64,000 bases of DNA from Paenarthrobacter sp. (GTDB lineage: Bacteria > Actinomycetota > Actinomycetes > Actinomycetales > Micrococcaceae): the NCBI GenBank assembly GCA_031179305.1, contig JAPSHX010000003.1:21955-85954 (forward strand), in the 5' to 3' direction. A model generated the notes under the pieces. The model made no database searches and was not told where the DNA came from. It saw only the letters and a program-made list of their open reading frames with translations. This document shows positions 24,955 to 33,341 of this stretch, one piece after another (the first letter of the stretch is position 1; each line of letters begins with the position of its first letter). A program made the translations under genes and the position numbers.

Positions 24955-26127
24955 CTATTTTGGCTGAAGCTGGGCCACAGGCAGGTGTGGGTACTCCGAC
25001 GAGCGTCCCTGGAACTCCAGGACGTCCGGATTGCGGATAACACCTTCACGGATCTCGATGGCACGGGAGACGGTCTCGTTGGCATCCCCGCCTTCCGGTC
25101 CCGCCACTACAGTGTCCAGGAACGGAAGCAGGGCTTCGCTGATCTCCCAGCTGGCCGAGTTCCAAAGGTATGAAGGACTGTGGTCCACGGCGTAGTAGTT
25201 AACGTGCCCGCCTACGCGGAACATGGGCTCGTCGAAAGTGGTGGTTCGCGCCCAACTGAAGCCCATGCCTTCGTCGCAGGACACGTCAACGATCAGGCTG
25301 TCCGGCTGGAATTCCGCCAGGTCTTCCGTGCGGAGGTAGGTCAGCGGGGCGTTCGGGTCCTGCAGGGTGCAATTGACCACGATGTCCGCCGCGGCCAGGA
25401 ACGGCGCCAAGGGCTTACGTCCCTTGTCCGTGATGACTTCGCTGAGGAAGGGCGCCTTGTTGTCGTGGTCGAACTGCACGATCCGCACTGAATGGATCGG
25501 GGACCCGACGGCGGCGACGCCCCGGTTGGTGAGCACCTGAACGTCGTGGACGCCGTGGGCGTTCAGGGCGGTGACGGCACCTCGGGCGGTGGCCCCGAAG
25601 CCGATGACCACAGCGCTGAGGCGGCGGCCGTAATCGCCGGTGGAACCAGTCAACGCCAGAGCATGCAGCACGGAGCAATAGCCGGCGAGTTCGTTGTTCT
25701 TATGGAAGACATGCAGGCCGAAACCGCCGTCGCCCGCCCAGTGGTTCATGGCCTCAAAAGCGATGAGCGTGAGCTTCTTGTCAATCGCCAACTGGGTGAT
25801 GGTCCGGTCCTGGACGCAGTGAGGCCAGCCCCACAAGGTCTGACCATCACGGAGTTCTGCCAGGTCTTGGGCCTGCGGCTTGGGCAGGAGGATGACATCG
25901 TTGTTTGCGATCAACTCCTGGCGTGTGCCGAGCCCGCCCACCAACGATTCCAGCTTGCTGTCCGGGACACCGAACCGCTCGCCGTAGCCGTACTCAAAGC
26001 GCAGCTGTTGGCGCACTTCCGGAGCTATGCGCTCCAAGTGCTGCGGGTGGATCGGCAGGCGGCGCTCATTGGGTTTCAGCGAAGTAGCAAGGACACCAAT
26101 GCTCAGCTGGCCGGTTGGTGCGGTCAC
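24955..26127 (-). CDS. N5-(carboxyethyl)ornithine synthase-like dehydrogenase
   Basis: The 390-aa protein is of the alanine dehydrogenase/opine-type fold: an N-terminal catalytic half (LATSLKPNERRLPIHPQHLERI, LPKPQAQDLAELRDGQTLWGWPHCVQ) and an NAD(P)-binding half (RRLSAVVIGFGATARGAVTALNAHG). WGWPHCVQ is characteristic of the carboxyethylornithine synthase subgroup rather than alanine dehydrogenase. It would reductively join pyruvate to the side-chain amine of ornithine or lysine. The GTG start overlaps the stop of a 44-aa basic protein (GTGA). Substrate assignment is by subgroup only. Confidence 0.78.
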   Translation of the reverse strand: MTAPTGQLSIGVLATSLKPNERRLPIHPQHLERIAPEVRQQLRFEYGYGERFGVPDSKLESLVGGLGTRQELIANNDVILLPKPQAQDLAELRDGQTLWGWPHCVQDRTITQLAIDKKLTLIAFEAMNHWAGDGGFGLHVFHKNNELAGYCSVLHALALTGSTGDYGRRLSAVVIGFGATARGAVTALNAHGVHDVQVLTNRGVAAVGSPIHSVRIVQFDHDNKAPFLSEVITDKGRKPLAPFLAAADIVVNCTLQDPNAPLTYLRTEDLAEFQPDSLIVDVSCDEGMGFSWARTTTFDEPMFRVGGHVNYYAVDHSPSYLWNSASWEISEALLPFLDTVVAGPEGGDANETVSRAIEIREGVIRNPDVLEFQGRSSEYPHLPVAQLQPK

Positions 26128-26258
26128 TTCTTGTTGCCGGTGGAGGGCTTGGCGGCCTCGGTGGCGGAGGACTCGGAAGCCCGCTTATCCGCGCGTTTTT
26201 CCTTGATGGATTTACTGGATTTCTTTGACGCAGTTTGGCGCGGTGATTTGTCGCCCAT
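26124..26258 (-). CDS. 44-aa Lys/Ser-rich basic protein coupled to the opine-type dehydrogenase
   Basis: ATG 26258 with GGGAG seven bases upstream reads MGDKSPRQTASKKSSKSIKEK... to ...TGNKK and a TGA at 26124. It is too short for the ORF track. The last codons overlap the next start as GTGA, which is strong evidence for real translation and coupling. About a quarter of the residues are Lys or Arg and a quarter Ser/Thr, suggesting a disordered nucleic-acid-binding or regulatory peptide. I know no function. Confidence 0.72.
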   Translation of the reverse strand: MGDKSPRQTASKKSSKSIKEKRADKRASESSATEAAKPSTGNKK

Positions 26259-26388
26259 GATGGCTCCCTTAGAGCGGAGCCGAGATGGCTCCTGACTCCT
26301 GACGATACACCTCCCCGGATGGCTTTGTGGTCGGAGTCACGCGTGCTGGACCGCAGGCCTCTGGCTGATCGGGAAAGCTGGCGTCGGA

Positions 26389-26850
26389 CTATTGGGCCGG
26401 CTGAACCGCCGGACGGCCATGAGTTACACGGTGAGTGACGCGATCCGCGGTGTCGTCAACAGTCACAACCTGCTCCACAGGCTCCAGGTAGAAGCGGGCA
26501 CTGCTGATGATGCCCTCATCTACGCCGAAAATGATGACGCCGGTCATCTCATGCGGGGTGCCATCACGGCGGGCGCCTTTCAGGTGCAGCTCGGTCCACA
26601 CGCTGCTCCCCTTCACGCTGTGCGCCAACATGCGGGCTGCGATGTCCGGTACGCCGGCGAAAAGTTGCTCCCAATTGCTGCGGATGGTGTCCCGTCCCGT
26701 GAATCCCCTAGTGGGGTGGGCCGGTGTTTCGTTGACGTAGCCCGGCGCGAAACACTCAGCCAAGGCTTCAAGATCATGCTTGTTCGTGGCTTCCAGCAAG
26801 CGATTGATGACGGCGAGTGGACCCGCCTCACCATCGTCGGTGAGAGTCAT
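26389..26850 (-). CDS. SnoaL-like/ester cyclase family protein
   Basis: The 153-aa protein starts with a GGAGG ribosome-binding site. The sequence INRLLEATNKHDLEALAECFAPGYVNETP, RDTIRSNWEQLFAGVPDIAARM and RFYLEPVEQ follow the SnoaL-like polyketide cyclase/NTF2-like fold, where the Asn/Asp and His positions line a small hydrophobic pocket. Many members are of unknown function, and no partner gene gives a hint here. The C-terminal 20 residues are not part of the fold. Confidence 0.75.
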   Translation of the reverse strand: MTLTDDGEAGPLAVINRLLEATNKHDLEALAECFAPGYVNETPAHPTRGFTGRDTIRSNWEQLFAGVPDIAARMLAHSVKGSSVWTELHLKGARRDGTPHEMTGVIIFGVDEGIISSARFYLEPVEQVVTVDDTADRVTHRVTHGRPAVQPAQ

Positions 26851-26983
26851 TGGAGGACCTCCCGGATAGGTGGATGTACGTAAGAGTTTAGGCTCGCGAA
26901 GCCTCCCGGTCGACGGGTACGCGGACCTCTTTGGTGAGGTGTCGTCGTCGAGGGTTCAATTCCGGTGGAGCAGTCCGGAGACA

Positions 26984-27014
26984 AAGAAACCCCGGATCGC
27001 TGGATCCGGGGTTT
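26984..27014 (-). terminator. Terminator after tRNA-Gly
   Basis: AAACCCCGGATC pairs with GATCCGGGGTTT around seven bases; on the minus strand the stem is followed by CTTT. It lies four bases after the tRNA CCA end and looks like an ordinary tRNA terminator. Confidence 0.8.
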
Positions 27015-27017
27015 TCT

Positions 27018-27091
27018 TGGAGCGGGCGACGGGAATCGAACCCGCGTATCGAGCTTGGGAAGCTAGCGCTCTACCATTGAGCTACGCCCGC
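27018..27091 (-). tRNA. tRNA-Gly (anticodon CCC)
   Basis: The minus strand reads GCGGGCG as acceptor, TA, D-arm GCTC...GAGC, anticodon loop TTCCCAA (CCC), T-arm GCGGGTTCGATTCCCGT, acceptor CGCCCGC, discriminator T and an encoded CCA. Total length with CCA is 74. The acceptor pairs perfectly. The anticodon stem (CTAGC/GCTCG) has one T-C mismatch at the second pair, a small oddity. It reads GGG glycine codons. Confidence 0.95.
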
Positions 27092-27169
27092 ATTGCCCGG
27101 AAAAACTCCCCCGAGCGAATCCTAGCTTAGCGCAGTTGCAGGGCTCCTCATGACCGGCGCACCGGATGC

Positions 27170-28726
27170 CTACTTGAACAGCTTCATACCGTTCCAGCCA
27201 TTGCCCACCTGGCGCTGAGTGCCCCAGGCTCCGGTCCCAAGACGATAATCGACGAGGTAACCATCCACGGTTTGGGCAGTGATGCTGCGCGTGCCCGGAC
27301 CGGACAATCCGAAGCTCGGAACCAGTGCCTTCATGGTTCCCCAACCGGAACCCACTGTAATAGGCAGGCCCGCGAAGCCGCCGCCACCGTTGCCGGGGTA
27401 GCTGAGCAAGTGCCCGGAGGCAGTGGTGGCCAGAATGTCGTTGGCGCCGTCGGCATTCCAGTCGGCCATGGTCAAGCCCATGCCCGCCCAGCCACTTCCA
27501 ATGTCCACGCGGTAGGTCAACGCCCTGCCAGAGGTGTTGGGGTAGTACCGGAGCCCGCCATCCGGGAAATAGCCCACGATGCCCGGATACCCCTGCGCCG
27601 CGGACCATTTGCCCACGGTTATTGTCATCTTGTCCCAGTCACCCGTTCCCACCACGATCTGAGTGGAGAACGCACCGCCGGGCCACCCCTTGAAAAGGCC
27701 GAGAGTGCCGTTATTCCATTGCGCCAAAATGTCGTAGACGCCATCAGCATCCCAGTCCACCACGAAGGCCTGCTTCAAGCCATGCCAGTTGGAACCGATT
27801 ACCGCAGGAATGCCATAGCCGCCACCGCCGTGTGCAGGGTAGCGAAGCAGCCTCCCGGACGAGTCCGCAGCAACCAGGTCCGCGCCGGAGGTGATGCTCG
27901 CATACGCGGTGGGGTTGCCGGCGAAATACTGCTCCATAGTGGGAAAGCCGCGGCGTTTCATGTCGGTGGCGAGGTCCACTCCGACGTAGCGCAGGTGCCA
28001 CGGCTCATAGCTGTAGCCCGTGACGTTCGTATATCCGTTGGGGTACCGGACAATGAAGCCGTACTTGTGGGCGTTCGCCGCCACCCAGATCCCGGCGGGT
28101 GTGCTCCCAAAACAGGTGCTGAGACCGCAGGAACCGTTGGCGTTCCCGACGTCGACGGCGAGCCCCGTCTGGTGCTCGCTGTGCCCCGGACGTGCGGAGA
28201 TCAGGTCTGCCTGTGCTTGGCCGTAGATGCTGACGTAATAGGAGTAAACCTGCTGCTGCTGCGCATAGGACCGGTAACCGCTCACCACGGCCAGCCCTCC
28301 CGTGCCGGCATCAGCTGCACCTTGGAACAATCCATTGAGCCAGGCCGCAGTCTCGGCCCTCAGATACTGGCCGGAGCCGCGGGCGTTGACCAGGTCGCCG
28401 GGAGCGTAGCTCACGGGATTCAAGGGCCGGGACTTGTTGACCAGGACAGAGAAGTTCGCGGGGTCGCCCACAGGATCGACGCTCGGAAGAGGATTCGCAG
28501 TGGTCGGTATCGCTGCATGCACGACGGCGGCCCGTGCACTGGTCGGTTTCGCGGTCACGGCCGCGGTGGCTGGCACAGCTGTGGCCGGCACAGTCGTGGC
28601 CTGAGCAGCTGTGGCAGGAGCCGCAGCCATGACACCGCCAGCCACTGCAAGGCTGATGAATGCAGCGCAAACCGCCAGCCGTCGTCGTGCGTTCCTTCCG
28701 GAAACTGAATGGTTTTGACCTCGCAT
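27170..28726 (-). CDS. Exported M15-family D-Ala-D-Ala carboxypeptidase with FG-GAP-like repeats
   Basis: I start it at ATG 28726 (MRGQNHSVSGRNARRRLAVCAA, 518 aa; a GGGGG lies upstream). Domains in order: a signal peptide ending near AAAPATAAQA, an Ala/Thr-rich linker, a VanY/M15 peptidase domain with the zinc motifs GHSEHQTGLAVDV and EPWHLRYVG, then about 260 residues of FG-GAP/VCBS-like repeats (VVDWDADGVYDILAQWNNGTL, MADWNADGANDILATTASGHL) ending in GNGWNGMKLFK. The enzyme should trim peptidoglycan stem peptides outside the cell. The same repeat module ends the CAP-domain protein at 29456. Confidence 0.88.
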   Translation of the reverse strand: MRGQNHSVSGRNARRRLAVCAAFISLAVAGGVMAAAPATAAQATTVPATAVPATAAVTAKPTSARAAVVHAAIPTTANPLPSVDPVGDPANFSVLVNKSRPLNPVSYAPGDLVNARGSGQYLRAETAAWLNGLFQGAADAGTGGLAVVSGYRSYAQQQQVYSYYVSIYGQAQADLISARPGHSEHQTGLAVDVGNANGSCGLSTCFGSTPAGIWVAANAHKYGFIVRYPNGYTNVTGYSYEPWHLRYVGVDLATDMKRRGFPTMEQYFAGNPTAYASITSGADLVAADSSGRLLRYPAHGGGGYGIPAVIGSNWHGLKQAFVVDWDADGVYDILAQWNNGTLGLFKGWPGGAFSTQIVVGTGDWDKMTITVGKWSAAQGYPGIVGYFPDGGLRYYPNTSGRALTYRVDIGSGWAGMGLTMADWNADGANDILATTASGHLLSYPGNGGGGFAGLPITVGSGWGTMKALVPSFGLSGPGTRSITAQTVDGYLVDYRLGTGAWGTQRQVGNGWNGMKLFK

Positions 28727-28940
28727 AACGCCCCCAATTTTCATGTAGCCAGCCGGAGGCACTCTACCCGGCCGACGAACGCCTGTCAGCACTGCCCTGG
28801 AAAATTGACAGATAACCATTCGATCAAGGCTCGGCAGTCATGTGTTGCCAGCGCCCGCCGCTGACTATTCTGAAGGTGTTAGCTGCAGCGTATGGGGAAC
28901 CGGGCTACGACACTCGACCGTACGCCGAAAGAGGTTTTCC

Positions 28941-29384
28941 ATGGCATTCGCTGCCAATGAAGTGGTGATCAGCAGGGACGCCATGACCGTTTACGGATTC
29001 CTCATGGACGGGATGAACAACGCCCTGTGGCGTTCGGGCGTGCGCAGCATCGCGCTTCGCTCCGGCATTCGCGGCCAAAAAGGCGCCCTCTACCAACAGA
29101 CGGTTTCCGGCCCCGGCGGCCGACCCGTAGCCGCCGACTTCAGGATCACCGAAGCCCGTCCCGGAGCCGAAGTCCGCTATGCCGTGGTGGCTGGACCGGC
29201 CCGGCCTACCGGCGGCTTCTACCTCAGCACTGAAGGCAACACCACCCGCCTCCGGTTCGCCCTTGAGTACCATCCGAAGGGCCTGCGGAAGCTGATGAAT
29301 GGCATATTCCAGAAAGCCCTTGAGGGCGAAGTGGCGCAGCTGGAACAACTTAAGGTTGCGATCGAGTCCCACCCGGCGGCTTAG
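28941..29384 (+). CDS. SRPBCC-family protein
   Basis: ATG 28941 (MAFAANEVVISRDAMTVYGFL, 147 aa) follows AAAGAGG; the ORF track's start at 28842 is upstream of this site. The pattern of an N-terminal strand, the YGFLMDGMNNALWRSGVRSIAL helix-strand and a C-terminal long helix (LRKLMNGIFQKALEGEVAQLEQLKVAIE) is that of the START/SRPBCC small-ligand-binding fold. It lies between two exported proteins on the opposite strand. The ligand is unknown. Confidence 0.75.
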   Translation: MAFAANEVVISRDAMTVYGFLMDGMNNALWRSGVRSIALRSGIRGQKGALYQQTVSGPGGRPVAADFRITEARPGAEVRYAVVAGPARPTGGFYLSTEGNTTRLRFALEYHPKGLRKLMNGIFQKALEGEVAQLEQLKVAIESHPAA

Positions 29385-29455
29385 CCGCAGCTGTTGACGC
29401 ACGTCGACGGGTTGGCGTCCGACGGCAAACCCCGCGGTTAGGTGGGCATGCTTGT

Positions 29456-31438
29456 CTACTGGGCGAACTTCAGTCCGCCCCAGCCGATACCTATGGTCAC
29501 GGGCGTAGTAAGCCGCCCGGTGTTGAGATCCCAATATTCAACAACTCCGTTGCGGTCCAGTCCGGCGACACCCGTCGAGTCGGGACCCGTTACGCCGCGC
29601 AGTGCCCGCAACCCCGTGTAATCGGTCCATTCCGCGCCCACCACCGGACGGGATTCCTGCTTGGGTGTGCCCAGCCCGCTGCCTCGGTACAGCCGGAGGG
29701 TACCGTTTGCCTCGGTAGTGAGCAGGTCCTGGAATCCGTCGGCGTTGTAATCCACCATGCTTAGCCTGATCGCTGGGAAGCCCGTTCCGATCGGGGCCTG
29801 GGCACGAATGTAGGCAAGGCCCGCGTTCTTATAGAGATACAGGTTTCCGCCTGAGTCCATGGCAACGATCTGCGGAAGCCGGTTGTTGGCGCACCAAGTG
29901 CCCACGGTGATGTTCAGCGTCCCCCATCCTTGGCCCAGCCTAATAGGATCCTTAAACCCACCGGCCTGAAGTCCGGGGTACACCAGAAGGGCTCCGTCGA
30001 GCCTTTGAGAGACCAGATCAAACACGCCGTCGCGGTCCCAGTCCGTGATGAGGAGGTCTTTGAGCCCGGTGAAGCCGACGCCGATTCTCTTGCCGCCGCC
30101 GTACCTGCCGCCACCCCACGATGGGTAGGCAACCACCGTACCGTCGCTTGCAATTGATACGAGGTCGGCTGCGCTGCTTATCGATGCCGCGCTCAAGTTA
30201 AGGGTGGGTGGTTGGTGTTTGCTGCCCGGTTCGCAGACAGCCACAGGGTCTGTTGGAGGCGGGACCGAACCGCCCGGGCTCGTGGTGGTGCCTGCCGGCA
30301 AAGACGTGTAGCCAAAGAAATTCACCACGCCCCACAGCGTGTAGCGGTTGGGGGTGGTCTGCCAGTTGCCGTCCGTGTACGTGATACCGATACCCATGAC
30401 GTTGAATCTGGGATCACGCAGAAGGGCGTCGTGACCCGGAGAACCCTTCCACCACTCCACAAGCTGTGCTGCGTCACGGTCCCAACGGACAGCGATGACT
30501 TCACCAGCCCCGTTGTTGGGGTTGAGCGCCCGAGGATCAGTCCAGAAGTTGGCACGGTGCTGGATCACCTCACGCGTGGCAATGTTGTTGGACCAGTCCT
30601 GAGCCAGGCTGGCCACAGTTGCGTGATACTTCACCGGGGCAAGGCGGAGCGATGCGCGGTAACTGTTGATCGCGTTGAACACCGTCAGGATCGCAGCTGT
30701 GTTGCTATCAGGGAGGAGTGCCAAGGCGCCGTTTTCCGGATCCACGTTGCCGCTCGGGCTCTTTCCCGGGAAGGGGGTCGGTGTAGGGGTTGGAGACGCT
30801 TCCGGCGTTGTGGCCGGAGAGGGTAGGGCGGTTTCGAGTGTTGGGGTAGGGGACGAGGTTCCTGTAGGTGCAGGCGTCCCTATTGGTGGAGATGTTTCGC
30901 TAGGGGAAACCGAATCAGTTGGTGCCGGCGTCTCCTTCGGCGACGCAGAAGGATCAGGTCCGGCGGCCTGTGCGGATGGTGGTGGTTCGGCTGGAACAGT
31001 ACCAACGGTCTCTTGTGGAGACGGCTCCGCGACGGTTGGCTCGGTGGCACCGGGATCCGAGGGGCCATCAGGCCCCCACGAGGGCCCGATGTTCGGGACG
31101 GGTGGTGGAGTTTCAAACACCGGATCTATAGCAACGGGGCCAGTGTCCGAGCCGCTGCCAGTGCCGGCGCTTGGCATCGGCTCCGGCGTCACTGGTTCCG
31201 GCGAGGGCACAGTGGTGGGGTCCGAGGCGCTGCCAGTCCCCGGAAGGGCCGCTGAAGGTGCGGGGTCCGCCGTCGTGGTTTCCTTCGGTGCTGTCATCCC
31301 TGAAGGGACGCCGGCCGACGGGGTGACGGCGGGCCCTGGGACCGTCTGCGTGGACGGGAGAATTTGGCTGGAGGCGGCCACCCCGAGAGCCAGTACACCA
31401 GCCAGCACAATAGCGGCAGGCGCAGCCATTTTTCTCAC
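29456..31438 (-). CDS. Exported CAP-domain protein with Pro/Thr/Ser linker and FG-GAP-like repeats
   Basis: I propose the GTG at 31438 (660 aa), which gives a clean signal peptide ([22 protein letters not shown]); the track start at 31525 adds 29 residues. After a Pro/Ser/Thr/Glu-rich linker of about 200 residues comes a CAP/SCP domain ([63 protein letters not shown], with conserved His and Glu). The last 230 residues carry FG-GAP-like repeats ([42 protein letters not shown]) ending [11 protein letters not shown]. It is probably a surface protein. The CAP role is unknown. Confidence 0.83.
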   Translation of the reverse strand: MRKMAAPAAIVLAGVLALGVAASSQILPSTQTVPGPAVTPSAGVPSGMTAPKETTTADPAPSAALPGTGSASDPTTVPSPEPVTPEPMPSAGTGSGSDTGPVAIDPVFETPPPVPNIGPSWGPDGPSDPGATEPTVAEPSPQETVGTVPAEPPPSAQAAGPDPSASPKETPAPTDSVSPSETSPPIGTPAPTGTSSPTPTLETALPSPATTPEASPTPTPTPFPGKSPSGNVDPENGALALLPDSNTAAILTVFNAINSYRASLRLAPVKYHATVASLAQDWSNNIATREVIQHRANFWTDPRALNPNNGAGEVIAVRWDRDAAQLVEWWKGSPGHDALLRDPRFNVMGIGITYTDGNWQTTPNRYTLWGVVNFFGYTSLPAGTTTSPGGSVPPPTDPVAVCEPGSKHQPPTLNLSAASISSAADLVSIASDGTVVAYPSWGGGRYGGGKRIGVGFTGLKDLLITDWDRDGVFDLVSQRLDGALLVYPGLQAGGFKDPIRLGQGWGTLNITVGTWCANNRLPQIVAMDSGGNLYLYKNAGLAYIRAQAPIGTGFPAIRLSMVDYNADGFQDLLTTEANGTLRLYRGSGLGTPKQESRPVVGAEWTDYTGLRALRGVTGPDSTGVAGLDRNGVVEYWDLNTGRLTTPVTIGIGWGGLKFAQ

Positions 31439-31547
31439 AATTACCCCGCGAATGCTCGTTGCCCCCAAGTACGGGCGCGGTTCTACATGTCCGGGAACTA
31501 TAGTCCCATGGGGCGGCGTGGACAATGCATGGGGTATTTTTGATGCT

Positions 31548-32123
31548 GTGCTGATCTCTGACCGCGATATTCGTGCCGAAATAGACTCCCAACGGATTGT
31601 TCTTGAACCGTACGACCCCGCGATGGTTCAGCCGTCTTCCGTGGACGTCCGGATTGACCGGTTTTTCCGGCTCTTTGACAACCATAAATATGCCCACATC
31701 GACCCCGCCGAGGAACAGCCTGAACTGACCCGGCTGGTGGAAGTGGAAGGCGACGAGCCCTTCATCCTCCACCCCGGGGAATTCGTACTCGGCTCGACGT
31801 ACGAAACTGTCAGCCTGGCCGACGATATCGCTGCGCGTCTTGAAGGGAAGTCATCCCTTGGGCGCCTCGGGCTGCTGACGCACTCCACTGCCGGCTTCAT
31901 CGACCCCGGTTTCTCAGGTCACGTGACCCTGGAGCTCTCCAATGTGGCGACTCTGCCCATCAAGCTGTGGCCCGGCATGAAAATTGGGCAGCTGTGCTTC
32001 TTCCGGCTGACGTCCTCGGCCGAGCACCCCTACGGTTCCGGCGAATACGGCAACCGCTACCAAGGCCAGCGGGGACCCACCGCGAGTCGAAGCCACCAGA
32101 ACTTCCACCGGACGTCCATCTAG
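31548..32123 (+). CDS. dcd: dCTP deaminase
   Basis: The 191-aa protein starts at GTG 31548; the ORF track's 485-aa version adds unrelated upstream sequence antisense to the CAP gene. [75 protein letters not shown] (with catalytic Glu) and QLCFFRL are the dCTP deaminase/dUTPase-fold motifs. The length equals the mycobacterial and actinobacterial Dcd (about 190), some of which also hydrolyse dUTP. It makes dUMP precursors for thymidylate synthesis. It stands alone with a REP-like tandem repeat directly after its stop. Confidence 0.96.
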
Positions 32124-32136
32124 GTTCTCTGCGGGC

Positions 32137-32204
32137 CTTGGCGCCGAGGGGTTAGCTCTCGGCACTTTGGCTTGGCGCCGAGGGGTTAGCTCTCGGCACT
32201 TTGG
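32137..32204. repeat. Exact tandem duplication, 2 x 34 bp, containing a hairpin motif
   Basis: Two identical head-to-tail copies of CTTGGCGCCGAGGGGTTAG... (34 bp each, ending CTTTGG) follow dcd. Each holds GCCGAG-GGGTTAGCT-CTCGGC, an imperfect palindrome. Related units occur at 32216-32237 and 33243-33339, so these belong to a local REP-like family. Confidence 0.88.
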
Positions 32205-32315
32205 CGGGCTCTTTCGGTCGAGATCCCGCCCCTCGGCGAGTGCTTCCGGTGACCACTAGTCCTCCACACTGTGGGTAACCTCATAGGCCTCCCTCCAACG
32301 TGCCAACAATGGCTG

Positions 32316-33272
32316 ATGAGGATCACGCCGCCGCTGCCCATGGAGCTCCAAGCCCGTTCATTTACGCTCGCCGAGCAGCGCGCGGCCGGCCTTCCGGACC
32401 ACCGCGCCTGGAACAGCGACCTCCGGGTTGCGAGTAGGGGAATCCGGGTTCCGTGGGGTCGGGAGCAGGATCTTGCCCACACAGCCAGGCTCCTTACGGG
32501 CATCAGTGACGGGGCTGTCTGCTGCCGTGAAACCGCGGCGATGCTGTGGGGATGCCCTTTGCCGTGGGATGCGCAGCACGACTTTCTGGTGCACCTGACC
32601 CGGACGGATGGCACGTTCAGGCCTCAGCGGAGGGGAGTCCGGGGCCACAGAATGACCTTGGCCGATTCTGACCTCAGCTCCATAGGCGGCATTCCCGTCA
32701 CCACTCCCGCCCGCACCTGGCTTGACCTCGCGGCAGTACTGCCCTTTGAAGACTTGGTCGCAGCCGCCGACCATTTCATCTGTAGCCAAACAAGGAGCTT
32801 CGGGCACAACAGGATCCCCCTCTGCTCGGCGGTCGATTTGAAGGCCCAAGTGGAACGGCATGCCGGCGCGCGTGGCATCCGTAAGGCGCGTGCCGCGCTG
32901 GATGTCGCGCGGGTAGGGGCCGACTCCGTGCCGGAGACCAAGCTGCGGCTGGCCGCGGGGCGGGCTTTCCTGCCGGAACCAGTGCTCAGCTACGTGGTGT
33001 GCGATCCCTTTGGCCGCGAACTGGCGTGGCCGGACCTCGCCTTTCCGGATTTCAAAGTGGCGGTCAATTACGACGGCGGACATCACCTTAGTGCCGCCCA
33101 GAAGGAATCCGACATCCGACGCGAGGCGTTGCTCGCAGCGAATGGCTGGATCTCGGTGGTAGTCACGGTCGAGCACGTCCGGGAATGGGGCTACGACGGA
33201 GTGGTTCGCCGAATCCGGGAGGCCCTCATCCGTGGTGGATGGTCGCCGAGGGGTTATCTCGCGGGGGTTTGA
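32316..33272 (+). CDS. DUF559-type endonuclease-like protein with AbiEi-like N-terminal region
   Basis: I prefer ATG 32316 (MRITPPLPMELQARSFTLAEQ, 318 aa); GTG 32271 and ATG 32340 are alternatives and no ribosome-binding site decides. The middle resembles actinobacterial AbiEi/type IV antitoxin-like proteins (GGIPVTTPARTWLDLAAVLPFEDLV). The C-terminus PDLAFPDFKVAVNYDGGHH...RREALLAANGWISVVVTVE fits the DUF559/Vsr-like PD-(D/E)xK nuclease fold. REP-like repeats flank it, and the last codons (SPRGYLAGV) are encoded inside a repeat copy. No obvious partner toxin is adjacent. Confidence 0.72.
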   Translation: MRITPPLPMELQARSFTLAEQRAAGLPDHRAWNSDLRVASRGIRVPWGREQDLAHTARLLTGISDGAVCCRETAAMLWGCPLPWDAQHDFLVHLTRTDGTFRPQRRGVRGHRMTLADSDLSSIGGIPVTTPARTWLDLAAVLPFEDLVAAADHFICSQTRSFGHNRIPLCSAVDLKAQVERHAGARGIRKARAALDVARVGADSVPETKLRLAAGRAFLPEPVLSYVVCDPFGRELAWPDLAFPDFKVAVNYDGGHHLSAAQKESDIRREALLAANGWISVVVTVEHVREWGYDGVVRRIREALIRGGWSPRGYLAGV

Positions 33273-33339
33273 GGAGTTTTTTCGGTTGAGATGTCGCCCC
33301 TCGGGGAGGGTGGTGGGTTGAGATGTCGCCCCTCGCGAA
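33243..33339. repeat. Cluster of three REP-like units, two direct and one inverted
   Basis: TCGCCGAGGGGTTATCTCGCGG (33243-33264) is followed by TTGAGATGTCGCCCCTCGGGGA (33286-33307) and TTGAGATGTCGCCCCTCGCGAA (33318-33339), inverted relative to the first. The first lies inside the end of the DUF559 gene. A further unit, TCGAGATCCCGCCCCTCGGCGA, lies upstream at about 32216-32237. Confidence 0.75.
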
Positions 33340-33341
33340 GA

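Noticed and set aside
26940-26985. T-arm-like sequence GGGTTCAATTCC near the tRNA, perhaps a tRNA remnant or att site
   Set aside because: The flanks do not form an acceptor or T-stem and no integrase or matching direct repeat is nearby.
26870-27130. 86-aa plus-strand ORF with ATGIEPAYRAWEASALPLSYAR
   Set aside because: That stretch is the classic false translation of the antisense of a tRNA gene, here tRNA-Gly(CCC) at 27018-27091.
27272-28708. 478-aa plus-strand ORF
   Set aside because: It is antisense to the M15 peptidase gene, which has a signal peptide and zinc motifs in the other frame.
30666-31547. N-terminal extension of dcd in the 485-aa track ORF
   Set aside because: It is antisense to the CAP-domain gene; dCTP deaminase starts at GTG 31548 at the normal 191-aa length.
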